From: Methanomassiliicoccus sp. UBA6
GTDB lineage: Archaea; Thermoplasmatota; Thermoplasmata; Methanomassiliicoccales; Methanomassiliicoccaceae
Reading direction: 5' to 3'
DNA: 30,115 bases
NCBI GenBank assembly: GCA_002508545.1
Contig: DAVH01000040.1
Coordinates: 7,530 to 37,644 of the forward strand
This document shows, in pieces, positions 22,816 to 30,115 of the stretch (positions are counted from its first letter, which is position 1; each line of letters begins with the position of its first letter). A program made the position numbers and the translations under genes. The notes beneath the pieces were generated by a model. That model worked only from the letters and a program-made list of their open reading frames with translations. It did not search any database and was not told where the DNA came from.

Positions 22816-23712
22816 ATGTACCTGGGTGCCTTTCCCGCCCCCATGGACAGAGACACCAAGGTCCTCGCGCTCATCGTCATTGCTTCGATCGCCGCGCCGC
22901 TCGCTCTGATCGCGGCCCTGCTCAGCTCAGGGGTCGACTTCTTGGACTTCATGGCAGCGCTCATGCTCCTGATCTTCCTGCCCATTCTTGTCCTGTCGAT
23001 CTACATGTGGGCCACCGGCAAGGGGGCCATGTTCATCGCTGGCTACAACACATCGCCCAAGGCCGTCCGGGACCTGTACGACTCCAAGGCCCTGGCCAAG
23101 TTCGTGGGCATGGTGGTCACCATATTCCTGGTGATGCTGCTGATTGGACTGGAGCTGCTTCTCCTCGATGTCAGCGAGACACTGTCCGTGGTACTGATCG
23201 CCGTCGGCACTATCTTCCTCTTCGCCAGTCTCGTCTACATGAACACCGGGGGAAGGTTCCTGAAGGAGGGGGCGGACCCCTCGAAGGTCGTGATCACCGA
23301 CAAGGAGCGGAAGCGCAACCGGGCCATCATCCTCGCCGTCCTCGGCGTCTCCGCGATCGTCCTAGTCGCGGTGTTCTTCTCCATCACCTCCGGGAGCGTG
23401 GACGCGTCGCTCGGCGATGACGCCCTCCAGGTGACCGCCCCGTTCGTCGATGAGAACATCCTTTACGCGGACGTGAGCTCGGTGGAGCTCAGGGACACCT
23501 TCGACAACGGCCGCCGAGTCGGGGGCTTCGGCGGCACGGAGATCAGCAGCGGCAACTTCCAGAACGACGAGTTCGGGCGATACACGCTGGCGAGGTACAA
23601 CGACGTGCAGAGCTGCATCGTGGTCCATCATGCCAACGGCGTGCTGGTCTTCAACCTGGACACCGCCGACGGGACCGAGCGGGCGTTCGAGGACCTGCGG
23701 TCGAGGGTGTAG
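22816..23712 (+). CDS. DUF3784-like membrane protein with C-terminal PH-like domain
   Basis: 298 aa. N-terminal helices (about 15-37 and 43-66), then the segment ATGKGAMFIAGYNTSP with YDSKALAKFVG, which matches the DUF3784 pattern. Two more helices follow (97-119, 123-141), a basic loop (TDKERKRNR) and a fifth helix. After the last helix an extramembrane domain of about 100 residues (LQVTAPFVDENILYADVSSV, GGTEISSGNFQNDEFGRYTLARY, GVLVFNLDTADGTERAFEDL) looks like a bacterial PH domain by its strand pattern and final helix. The ATG at 22816 is 35 bp after a TATA-like ATAATCA; ATG 22843 is the alternative. Divergent from the CorA-type gene. Function unknown. Confidence 0.65.
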   Translation: MYLGAFPAPMDRDTKVLALIVIASIAAPLALIAALLSSGVDFLDFMAALMLLIFLPILVLSIYMWATGKGAMFIAGYNTSPKAVRDLYDSKALAKFVGMVVTIFLVMLLIGLELLLLDVSETLSVVLIAVGTIFLFASLVYMNTGGRFLKEGADPSKVVITDKERKRNRAIILAVLGVSAIVLVAVFFSITSGSVDASLGDDALQVTAPFVDENILYADVSSVELRDTFDNGRRVGGFGGTEISSGNFQNDEFGRYTLARYNDVQSCIVVHHANGVLVFNLDTADGTERAFEDLRSRV

Positions 23713-23719
23713 CCTGGGG

Positions 23720-24190
23720 CTACAGCCGCAGGTGCTCCCTGAGGTCGGCCAGGAACCTGGCCTCGGCCTCGTTCACCCTTTCTCCTGAGCCCGTGTGGCC
23801 TGAGCCGCTGGCGCTCACCATCGCCTCCGCCAGCCCATAGATGAAGGTCCTGGTCCTCGTTCCCCGGTCCTCCTCCGCCTCCAGAAGACGCACCATCTCG
23901 TCGACCTTGGACATGACCAGGGCGGAGTCAAGCTCCTTCACGTCGACCATCGCCTCCGGCTTACTTCTCTGACGGGAGATACGGCCGATCACCTCTTCCA
24001 CGAAGGGATCTCCCCGGAAGGTCTCCCTGGATTGCCGGATGTACTTCACCGACGCTCCTATGGCCATCGCCGATGGCATCACCCGCAGGCCGCCCTCCTT
24101 GGTGGCCAGTTCCATGACCAACCAGGCGACCTCTTCGACCTTGTCCGCGATCGCGCCCACATTGGCCTTCTGAACCGCAGCGGTTTCCAT
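23720..24190 (-). CDS. Hypothetical helical protein, possibly TerB-like
   Basis: 156 aa, almost entirely helical and soluble. The N-terminal part (KVEEVAWLVMELATKEGG, then AIGASVKYIRQSRE) and the C-terminal part (VNEAEARFLADLREHLRL) have the look of TerB-type helix bundles, whose members often end with a similar EAExxFLxxL helix; the match is weak. A GTG at 24193 precedes the chosen ATG 24190, which has GGAG 9 bp upstream. Convergent with the DUF3784-like gene, 7 bp apart. Function unknown. Confidence 0.55.
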   Translation of the reverse strand: METAAVQKANVGAIADKVEEVAWLVMELATKEGGLRVMPSAMAIGASVKYIRQSRETFRGDPFVEEVIGRISRQRSKPEAMVDVKELDSALVMSKVDEMVRLLEAEEDRGTRTRTFIYGLAEAMVSASGSGHTGSGERVNEAEARFLADLREHLRL

Positions 24191-24313
24191 CACCTCACGC
24201 TCCGATTATGAGAAGGACATCCCGGGGCTATATGTAACGACCGGGATGCTGAACGATGCGGAGCCGGGAGCCGATCGTCCGGCGGTGCGCCGCGTCCGGC
24301 CCTGCTTCTCGGA

Positions 24314-25297
24314 TCAGCTCTTCTCTACTTCCTTCCCCGCCCGGCCCGTCGCGCACACCCTCGATTCCTCGCCCGGGGCGGGCAGCGACTCCGCCTCGAT
24401 GTACACCCGGTTGGTGCTGGGGTACGCGGAGCGCAGGTCCGCCTCGATCCGGCGGATCGCCTCGTGCATCTGCTCCGCCGTGGTGCCGGCGACGAAGCAC
24501 ACCCCCATGTTGATAAGGAGGTCGTGAGGGCCCATGTACATGGTGAGGATGTCTCCGGCATGCTCGACCGCGGGATCCCTCTCCACCCGCTGGCGGATGT
24601 CCGCGACCTCCTCCCGGCTCATGCCCTCGCCCAGCAGCAGGCCCATGGTCCTCGAGACCAGGAACCCGGCCACGCTCATCAGCAGCAGGCCGATGGCGAT
24701 GGACGCGATGCCGTCGAGGTACGGATTATTGAGCAGGTGCCCGAGGAAGATGCCCAGGAACGCGAACACCAGGCCGAGCATAGCGGCGAAGTCCTCCAGC
24801 ACCACGGTGTACAGGCTGGGGTCCTTGGAGCTCCTGATGAACTTCCTTGAGCTGACCTTGCCCTTGGCCGCCAGGAACTGCCTGACCGCGATGGTGAACG
24901 AGGCGCCCTCGATCAGCATGGCCAGTCCCAGAACGATGTACGCGGCGGTGGGGTCGCCCATCTCCACGTTCGGCGCGACGTGCTCGATGTGGGTGATACC
25001 CTCGTAGACGGACATGCCGCCGCCGATGCCGAAGATGGAGATCGCCACGATGTTGGTGTAGAAGTACAGCGACTTTCCGTAGCCGAAGGGATGCGTCTCG
25101 TCGGCGGGCTGGGTCGCCTTCTTCAGGCCCAGCAGGAGCAGGAGGCCGTTCCCGGTGTCCACGAGGGAGTGGATGCCCTCCGAGACCATGGCCGACGAGC
25201 CGCTGATCGTCGCCGCGATGAACTTGATGATCGCGATCGCCAGGTTGCCGAGCACCGCTGCAACCACCGCTATCTTTGAACCGCCCTGTGTCGTCAT
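24314..25297 (-). CDS. Cation diffusion facilitator (CDF) family transporter, ZnT9-like branch
   Basis: Proton-driven divalent-metal exporter (Zn2+ or another transition metal). It has six membrane helices with the family's metal-site box SEGIHSLVDTGN in helix 2, the loop DETHPFGYGK, and VLEDFAAMLGLVFAF in helix 5. In helix 5 Glu-Asp replaces the more usual HxxxD, as in the ZNT9-like branch, which may transport poorly or differently. The C-terminal cytoplasmic domain (LTMYMGPHDLLINMGVCF) has the ferredoxin-like fold of CDF regulators. 327 aa, ATG at 25297, complete. Metal specificity cannot be read. Confidence 0.85.
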   Translation of the reverse strand: MTTQGGSKIAVVAAVLGNLAIAIIKFIAATISGSSAMVSEGIHSLVDTGNGLLLLLGLKKATQPADETHPFGYGKSLYFYTNIVAISIFGIGGGMSVYEGITHIEHVAPNVEMGDPTAAYIVLGLAMLIEGASFTIAVRQFLAAKGKVSSRKFIRSSKDPSLYTVVLEDFAAMLGLVFAFLGIFLGHLLNNPYLDGIASIAIGLLLMSVAGFLVSRTMGLLLGEGMSREEVADIRQRVERDPAVEHAGDILTMYMGPHDLLINMGVCFVAGTTAEQMHEAIRRIEADLRSAYPSTNRVYIEAESLPAPGEESRVCATGRAGKEVEKS

Positions 25298-25482
25298 GAG
25301 AGCCCTGCCGTGAGAACCGCAGGCATGGATATCTGGATGGATATTTCAACATTGAGCCGCCTGGCCTGGGCGCAAGGAGCCGCGCCGTCCTTATCACGCG
25401 GCGATGGCGATGCGTCCAGTTTGGAGCTGTTCCCCTGGGGAATGCGGTGAGATTATCAAGAAGCGGGCCCGGGCCTGCCCAT

Positions 25483-25491
25483 ATTTTATAT
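25483..25491 (+). promoter_or_regulatory. TATA box for the RNase III-like gene
   Basis: ATTTTATAT in a GC-rich context, about 50 bp before the TTG at 25535. A start site near 25515 leaves a short leader holding the GGAGG at 25523-25527. Confidence 0.5.
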
Positions 25492-25534
25492 CGAGTCCTT
25501 GATTTTAAGCTGAGGACGAACCGGAGGCACCATA

Positions 25535-25984
25535 TTGGCCATCAAGAGGACCGCGGACCTGGAAACGTTACTTGGATATTCCTTCAATGAACCGGAGCTC
25601 ATGGAGAGGGCCGTCGCCCGCAAGGGAGCGGTGAACGATGCGCAGGCGACCGTCAAAGGCCCCGGGCTCGCGGTGCTCGGCGAGGCGGTGATCTGCTGCG
25701 CCGTGGTCAACCACTTCTACTCGCAGGGCATGAGCCAGGCGCAGATCAACGAGGAGCGCGAGGCCAGGGTGTGCCGGGAGAACTACGCCCGCATCGCCGA
25801 GGAGATCGGCCTGAGCAAATGCCTCATGCCCTCGCGGACGCCGCCGGCCGACATGCTGCGCGGCAGCGCGCTGGGAGAGAGGTTCGAGGAGATCATGGGC
25901 GCGATCTACCTGGACGATGTGAACGCCGGGGGCACGGGCATCGGGGCGTGCTGGGAAGTGCTCCGCAGGGTCAACGTGATCTGA
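25535..25984 (+). CDS. RNase III-domain-like protein with altered active-site residues
   Basis: 149 aa, the size of a single RNase III domain without a dsRNA-binding domain. It opens LETLLGYSFNEPELMERAVA, like the family's first helices. The signature helix reads GLAVLGEAVICCAVVNHFY: the canonical Asp is Glu50 and the two upstream Glu are lost (Pro43, Ala46). The second box GERFEEIMGAIYLD keeps Glu118 and has Glu115 in place of Asp. Acidic character is partly kept, so either weak or different cleavage or a non-catalytic dsRNA/RNA-binding role is possible. The TTG start at 25535 is supported by GGAGG 7 bp upstream. RNase III domains are uncommon in archaea. No neighbour explains its job. Confidence 0.68.
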   Translation: MAIKRTADLETLLGYSFNEPELMERAVARKGAVNDAQATVKGPGLAVLGEAVICCAVVNHFYSQGMSQAQINEEREARVCRENYARIAEEIGLSKCLMPSRTPPADMLRGSALGERFEEIMGAIYLDDVNAGGTGIGACWEVLRRVNVI

Positions 25985-26087
25985 GCCGGCGGCACGCCGG
26001 GGCAGCGTCTATTAACCGTCACATCGGCTGCCTCGGTCAGGCCAGCTTCAAGTAGTGACGGTTCTCAGACGTCATGTCGGTCATGAC

Positions 26088-26576
26088 ATGGTCGACATCG
26101 GCGAACTCATCGGCCTTTCCGAGGGCGAGAGCCTCCTCACACTGATCATCAGGATCGTGGTCCTCTACCTCGTCATCGTCGCCGCCGTCCGCCTCACCGG
26201 CAAGCGGGGCATCGGGCAGGCGACCGCCATCGATTTCATCCTGGCGCTGGCGATCGGCGACATCATCGGGGAGATGGCCTACGGGACCGAGAACATTCTC
26301 AAGGGCGTCCTCATCATCGCCATCTGGGTCCTCCTGCACGCCCTGACCTCCCTCCTCGAGATCAGGGTGCCCACCATCGGGCAGATCATCTCCGGGGACA
26401 AGAGGCTGGTGATCAAGGACGGGACCCTGTTGCCCCAAGAGTACGGTCGCGAGCTGATCAGCGAGGAGGAGATACACATGCTGCTCCGCGGCCATTCGAT
26501 TGATGATGTCTCCCTCGTGAAAAGAGCTTACTTGGAACCGGACGGCAGCCTGTCGGTGTTCAAGAGAAAGGAGTGA
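26088..26576 (+). CDS. YetF/DUF421 family membrane protein
   Basis: 162 aa. Three membrane helices (TLIIRIVVLYLVIVAAVRLT, IDFILALAIGDIIGEMAYG, and VLIIAIWVLLHALTSLLEI) are followed by the DUF421 soluble domain with GDKRLVIKDGTLL and the basic-acidic ending. The linker RLTGKRGIGQATAIDF is the family hallmark. The cellular role of the family is unsettled; many members sit in ion- or spore-related contexts in bacteria. The ATG at 26088 gives the usual short N-terminus. A GTG at 26055 would add 11 residues; neither has a clear Shine-Dalgarno. A TATA-like CTATTAACC lies near 26010. Confidence 0.8.
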   Translation: MVDIGELIGLSEGESLLTLIIRIVVLYLVIVAAVRLTGKRGIGQATAIDFILALAIGDIIGEMAYGTENILKGVLIIAIWVLLHALTSLLEIRVPTIGQIISGDKRLVIKDGTLLPQEYGRELISEEEIHMLLRGHSIDDVSLVKRAYLEPDGSLSVFKRKE

Positions 26577-26677
26577 GCACGCCTCCCGGATGAAGAGCGG
26601 GTCGATGAGACGCCTGACCGCCCGATCTCGAAAGCGTTTTCTAGCCCCCGCTGCCAAACGGTAGCCGAGGGTTTTCG

Positions 26678-27055
26678 ATGAGCCACACCGTCATCCATTT
26701 CGAGATACCGGCGGACGACCTGGACAGGATGAAAGCGTTCTACAAGAATGTGTTCGACTGGAAGTACCACGAGATCCCGGAGATGCAGTACACCACCATC
26801 AGCACGGTGCCGACCGACGAGAAGGGCATGCTCCAGGAGCCGGGGGTCAACGGCGGCATCTACAAGCGGACGGAGAGGGACCAGGTCCCGCTGAACTACA
26901 TCAACGTCGAGGACGTCGACGAGTTCATCGACCGGGCGGTGAGGAACGGCGGAAGGGTCAGGTCGCCGAAGATGTACATACCCCGCGTCGGGGACATCGC
27001 GGTCATCGAGGACCCCGAGGGGAACCCCCTGGGCATCATCCGCCCGGAGCCTTGA
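26678..27055 (+). CDS. VOC (glyoxalase/bleomycin-resistance) superfamily protein
   Basis: 125 aa, two beta-alpha-beta-beta-beta modules. It opens VIHFEIPADDLDRMKAFYKN and VFDWKY, typical for this family, with His7 as the first metal-ligand position. The second module has LNYINVEDVDEFIDRAVRNG, and VGDIAVIEDPEGNPLGI gives the usual closing strand with a Glu at the metal position. Small stand-alone members act as lyases, isomerases or binding proteins; the substrate cannot be told. ATG 26678 follows GAGGG. It lies one base from the stop of the convergent antiporter gene. Confidence 0.82.
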   Translation: MSHTVIHFEIPADDLDRMKAFYKNVFDWKYHEIPEMQYTTISTVPTDEKGMLQEPGVNGGIYKRTERDQVPLNYINVEDVDEFIDRAVRNGGRVRSPKMYIPRVGDIAVIEDPEGNPLGIIRPEP

Positions 27056-27056
27056 T

Positions 27057-28823
27057 CTAAAACCCCTTCCACCGCTGGCGGCGGTTGAACCTCGGCCGCT
27101 CCTCCGTCCTCGGGGGCGGCACCGCTCCGCAGGCCGCGGGATGAGGCCTGAGGACGTAGAGAGACCCGCCGCTGGTGCGGTCGTGGGCGAGCTTCATCAC
27201 CAGGACGAACCACATGGCGTAGGCCGCGAGCACGATGAGCACGCCTGGCCAGTAGATCGCGAAAAGGAAGGCCACGCAGGCCGCGGTGAGCAGCGTGACC
27301 GTCACCAGGGAGGCGACGCAGCGGCCGATGTAGGCGTGGTTCCCGAGCTCCGTCCCCAGGTTGCTGTAGTTGATCTGCCTGACCACCGGGGCCAGCACCG
27401 ACTGGAGGACGAACCACAGGAGGGCCGCTGCTCCGACCGTCGCTCCGAAGGCGATGAACCGCATCTCCCCAGAGGATGCGATGAGCGCCAGGAGAGAGCT
27501 GAGATATAGGATCTCGGCGAGCATCAGCCGCCGCGACCCGCGGTAGATGCGGAAACCGGTCCCGGGCATGATCAGCTTGCTCAGCGTCCTCGCCACCACC
27601 GCCGCGGAGTACTTGATGAACTGGGGCAAGCGGCGGGCGATAGCGTCGGCGATGCGGTTGCTGCGCCGCATCAGCAGCGGGCACAGCGCGCTCATGGCGA
27701 AGGTGAACGCACCCGCCAGGGGGTACAGCTCCGCGCCCTTGGTGACCGCCGCGGAGTGCTTGGCCACGCTCGCGTACATCACCGACTCCGCTCCCCGGGC
27801 GCACAGCGAGGTGGAGACGGCGACCGCCTGCCGGGAGGTGTACCCCATGAAGTAAGAGACCACCGCGGTGATGAGCACGTCGTCGATGAGCACCAGGACG
27901 ACGGCCAGGAGCACGATGCCGGCGACCGAGGGGAAGAGGGAGGGATCGATCATCATGCCGAAGGCCATGAAGAACACCGCGACGAAGGCGTCGCGGAAGG
28001 GGGCCAGCTTCTCCTCCATCCGCGCGGTGATCTTCGTCTCCGCGAAGGTCATGCCGATGAAGAACGCCCCGATCATCGCCGGTACGCCCAGGAGCTCGGC
28101 CACCGCGGCGGCCATGCACACCACGCCGAGGGCGAAGATGACGAACATCTCGTCGTTCTTCATCCGGACCAGGTAGCCCACCGTCCGGGGGATAACGAGG
28201 ACCGCCAGCACGGCGAAGAACACAACGAAAGCGATCGAGCCGACGAGGAAGCCGGTCAGCGAGGCGGCCGCGGGGGCCTTGACCATGAGGCCGCCGACCG
28301 CCGCCAGGAACACCGCGGAGATGAAGTCCTCAACGACCATCACGCCGAGGAGGAAATCCGTCTCCGGCGTGTTGAGGCGGCCGAGCTCCATCAGGGTCTT
28401 CATCGCCACCGCCGCGCAGCTCATGGCCACCACCGACGCCAGGAACACGGTGTCCAGCAGCGGCCACCCCAGCGCGGTGCCCAGCAGGATGCCGGTGAAC
28501 AGGTTCACGCCGATGTTGATGAGCGAGAGGATGATCGCCGGCCGCTCCACCTTCCGCAGCTTGCTGATGGAGAACTCCAGCCCGACGAAGAACATCAGCA
28601 GGACGATGCCCAGATCGGAGATGAGGGCGATGAGCTCGGAGTCGGCGATCAATCCGTCGTAATGAAAGCCCAGGATGTCCAGGTGCATGAACGGGCCGAT
28701 GAGGATGCCCGCGATGATGTACCCCAGCACCACGCTCTGCCTGGCCTTGCTGGCCAGGGTAGCGCCAAGGAAGGCGACGAGCATTATGACGCCCACTTCC
28801 AACATTATGCTGCTCTCGGTCAC
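27057..28823 (-). CDS. Kef/CPA2-type monovalent cation:proton antiporter
   Basis: 588 aa, about 12 or more helices of the Na+/H+ exchanger fold. The opening LEVGVIMLVAFLGATLAS and SVVLGYIIAGILIGPFMH is the CPA2 pattern. DLGIVLLMFFVGLEFS and the MVVEDFISAVFLA segment carry the conserved Glu-Asp pair in the transport site. No nucleotide-binding KTN/TrkA domain follows. Instead a C-terminal region with about four extra helices (LAEILYLSSLLALIA, then VLIVLAAYAMWFVLVMKLA) ends in a basic tail. GTG 28823 is chosen because GAGGAAA lies just upstream; the frame is open to 28862 and an ATG lies at 28805. K+ or Na+ cannot be distinguished. Confidence 0.85.
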   Translation of the reverse strand: MTESSIMLEVGVIMLVAFLGATLASKARQSVVLGYIIAGILIGPFMHLDILGFHYDGLIADSELIALISDLGIVLLMFFVGLEFSISKLRKVERPAIILSLINIGVNLFTGILLGTALGWPLLDTVFLASVVAMSCAAVAMKTLMELGRLNTPETDFLLGVMVVEDFISAVFLAAVGGLMVKAPAAASLTGFLVGSIAFVVFFAVLAVLVIPRTVGYLVRMKNDEMFVIFALGVVCMAAAVAELLGVPAMIGAFFIGMTFAETKITARMEEKLAPFRDAFVAVFFMAFGMMIDPSLFPSVAGIVLLAVVLVLIDDVLITAVVSYFMGYTSRQAVAVSTSLCARGAESVMYASVAKHSAAVTKGAELYPLAGAFTFAMSALCPLLMRRSNRIADAIARRLPQFIKYSAAVVARTLSKLIMPGTGFRIYRGSRRLMLAEILYLSSLLALIASSGEMRFIAFGATVGAAALLWFVLQSVLAPVVRQINYSNLGTELGNHAYIGRCVASLVTVTLLTAACVAFLFAIYWPGVLIVLAAYAMWFVLVMKLAHDRTSGGSLYVLRPHPAACGAVPPPRTEERPRFNRRQRWKGF

Positions 28824-29162
28824 CGTCTTTCCTCTTCGGACCCCGCTCCAAAGAGGAGCCATCGACCGGCCTGCCGCATCCTAGCGCGGCTGAGCTTCGC
28901 TAGCTGCCCCTCCGAACCCAGAGGTCCAGTTCATCCCTGCCCGAGGTAACGAGGGGTGCGTACATTAACCTATTCGAGCTGGAGGCCCCTGCGAACGCGG
29001 GGGCGAGAGCGACATGGAGAGCGCTTTCGGCCATCTCTTCCCATGATGCTTCTGGACGAGCATCGAGGAAGGAACGGTTGGAACGACGGGGGCTCACCCT
29101 TGCCCTGCGAGGCCGGGCAGGATGAAAAGGCACATTATCTTCCTTTACCTTGGGTAAGAACG
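28824..29162. other. Divergent intergenic region between antiporter and P-type ATPase
   Basis: 339 bp without a gene I can support. CATTATCTT at 29133-29141 is a TATA candidate 22-30 bp before the ATPase ATG, implying a leaderless mRNA. The antiporter side has the GAGGAAA ribosome-binding site but no clear TATA box. A short inverted repeat (TGCCC/GGGCA near 29101-29119) is the only other structure. Confidence 0.45.
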
Positions 29163-30115
29163 ATGAGCAGCTGGCACTCTCGCAGCCCGGATGAGGTGAT
29201 GAGCGAGCTGGGCACCTCTGCCCGGGGCCTCACCGCGGAGGAGGCGGAAGCTAGGCTGCAGCGGTACGGGCCGAACGAGCTCGAGGGGAAGAAGGGACCT
29301 TCTCCCCTGGCGATATTCGCCCGGCAGTTCACCGACCCCCTGGTGGGCATCCTGCTGGTCGCGGTGGCCATCTCCCTGGCGGTGTGGTTCGTGGACCAGG
29401 GCATCGACGAGCTCATCGACGCGGCGGTGATCGCCGCCATCGTGCTCATCAACGCGTCCCTCGGCTTCTACCAGGAGTTCAAGGCCGAGCGGACCCTGGA
29501 GGCGCTGCGCGAGCTGGCGTCCCCGCAAGCGACGGTGGTCCGCGGCGGGGTGGAGGCGGAGGTGCCGTCCAAGACACTGGTCCCGGGGGACATCATGGTC
29601 CTGGTGACCGGGGACAGGATCTCGGCGGACGCCCGGCTGGTGGAGGCGGTGAACCTCGAGACGGTGGAGGCGTCCTTGACCGGGGAATCGACGCCGGTGG
29701 GCAAGGACGCCGGCATCACGGTACCCGAGGACGCGCCGCTGGGCGACCGGTCCAACATGGCGCTGTCGGGCACGGTGGTGGGACGGGGCCGCGGCCGGGC
29801 GGTGGTGGTGGCCACAGGCATGGACACCGAGCTGGGCAAGATCGCCGGGCTGGTCGGCGGGGGCAAGGAGAGGACGCCCCTGCAGAAGAAGCTCGCCCGG
29901 CTCAGCGGCCAGCTGGGCGTGGCCGTGCTGGTGATCGCCGTGGCGGTCTTCATCATCGGACTGCTCAGGTCGGTGGAGCTGCTGGAGATGTTCCTGACCT
30001 CGGTGTCGCTGGCGGTGGCGGCGATACCGGAGGGCCTCCCGGCGGTGGTCACGGTCTGCCTGGCTTTGGGCCTCGCGCGCATGGCAAGGAGGAACGCCGT
30101 CGTGCGCTCCCTGCC
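29163..30115 (+). CDS. P-type (P2, Ca2+-type) cation-transporting ATPase, 3'-partial
   Basis: The frame from ATG 29163 stays open to the window end (317 codons) and continues beyond it. The N-terminal cation-ATPase domain reads LTAEEAEARLQRYGPNEL. Helices M1-M2 follow (FTDPLVGILLVAVAISLAVW), then the actuator domain with LTGEST and a MALSGTVVGRGRG strand. M3-M4 end with AAIPEGLPAVVTVCLALG, the PEGL motif of the Ca2+/Na+-type P2 pumps. The phosphorylation motif DKTGT lies past the window. ATP-driven export of Ca2+ or another ion is expected. The start fits a TATA box 22-30 bp upstream. Confidence 0.9.
   Translation, partial: MSSWHSRSPDEVMSELGTSARGLTAEEAEARLQRYGPNELEGKKGPSPLAIFARQFTDPLVGILLVAVAISLAVWFVDQGIDELIDAAVIAAIVLINASLGFYQEFKAERTLEALRELASPQATVVRGGVEAEVPSKTLVPGDIMVLVTGDRISADARLVEAVNLETVEASLTGESTPVGKDAGITVPEDAPLGDRSNMALSGTVVGRGRGRAVVVATGMDTELGKIAGLVGGGKERTPLQKKLARLSGQLGVAVLVIAVAVFIIGLLRSVELLEMFLTSVSLAVAAIPEGLPAVVTVCLALGLARMARRNAVVRSL

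Noticed and set aside
26896..28119. Minus-strand 407-codon frame overlapping the antiporter and VOC genes
   Set aside because: Out-of-frame shadow of the antiporter gene with Arg/Gly/His-rich composition.
27756..28949. Plus-strand 397-codon frame antisense to the antiporter
   Set aside because: Extremely rich in His, Glu, Arg and Asp, as expected from reading a GC-rich membrane-protein gene backwards; no ribosome-binding site.
1..30115. CRISPR array, insertion sequences or rRNA genes
   Set aside because: No regularly spaced direct repeats, transposase motifs or rRNA-like segments were seen on either strand.

Overview
ORGANISM. The window looks like a chromosomal segment of a GC-rich euryarchaeon, most likely in the Thermoplasmata/Methanomassiliicoccales neighbourhood. 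The domain call rests on an Orc1/Cdc6 replication initiator, an archaeal-type AsnRS, a stand-alone Lrp-type RAM domain, a UPF0147 protein, a tRNA gene without an encoded CCA end, and many AT-rich TATA-like boxes 25-30 bp upstream of starts, several of which imply leaderless mRNAs. The lineage is inferred from overall feel only; no marker gene fixes it. LAYOUT. (1) 1-7797 is core chromosome: Orc1/Cdc6 (5' end probably outside the window), an aldehyde dehydrogenase whose last ~30 residues seem to lie in another frame, gcvT and an M20 peptidase coupled by an ATGA overlap, AsnRS, a RimI-type acetyltransferase, a 55-aa small protein, a RAM-domain protein and UPF0147. (2) 7843-7914 is tRNA-Gly(CCC). 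Its last 14 bases are repeated exactly at 19740-19753. The ~11.8 kb between the copies behaves as an integrated element. A tyrosine-recombinase remnant sits directly beside the tRNA, and every gene I could support in the element is on the minus strand. (3) The element carries a complete Type I restriction-modification operon (hsdR-hsdM-hsdS). Upstream of it is a second, compact methylase module: a ribbon-helix-helix regulator, a divergent HsdM and a single-TRD half-size HsdS, with an operator-like palindrome beside its TATA box. Next comes a two-gene unit, a 52-aa basic protein and a 532-aa protein with a papain/C39-like Gln-Cys-His-Asp signature. The distal end holds a 72-aa orphan ORF and a ~170-bp cluster of seven TTAACCC-type repeats beside attR. 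(4) 19904-30115 is core chromosome again, rich in membrane and ion-transport genes: a membrane-anchored methyltransferase, a four-helix membrane protein, a CorA-type transporter with an N-terminal voltage-sensor-like domain, a DUF3784-like membrane protein, a CDF transporter, a degenerate RNase III-like protein, a YetF/DUF421 protein, a VOC protein, a Kef/CPA2 antiporter and a P2-type ATPase cut by the window end. HOW THE GENES WORK TOGETHER. The element reads as a defence island in a tRNA gene. One HsdR could serve two M/S sets, the RHH protein probably tunes the second set, and the protease-like unit is a candidate additional defence or toxin-like module. The most novel-looking items are the protease unit, the RHH-M-halfS module, the TTAACCC repeat cluster and the voltage-sensor-CorA fusion. 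All functional statements are from motif reading by eye; no database search was run.
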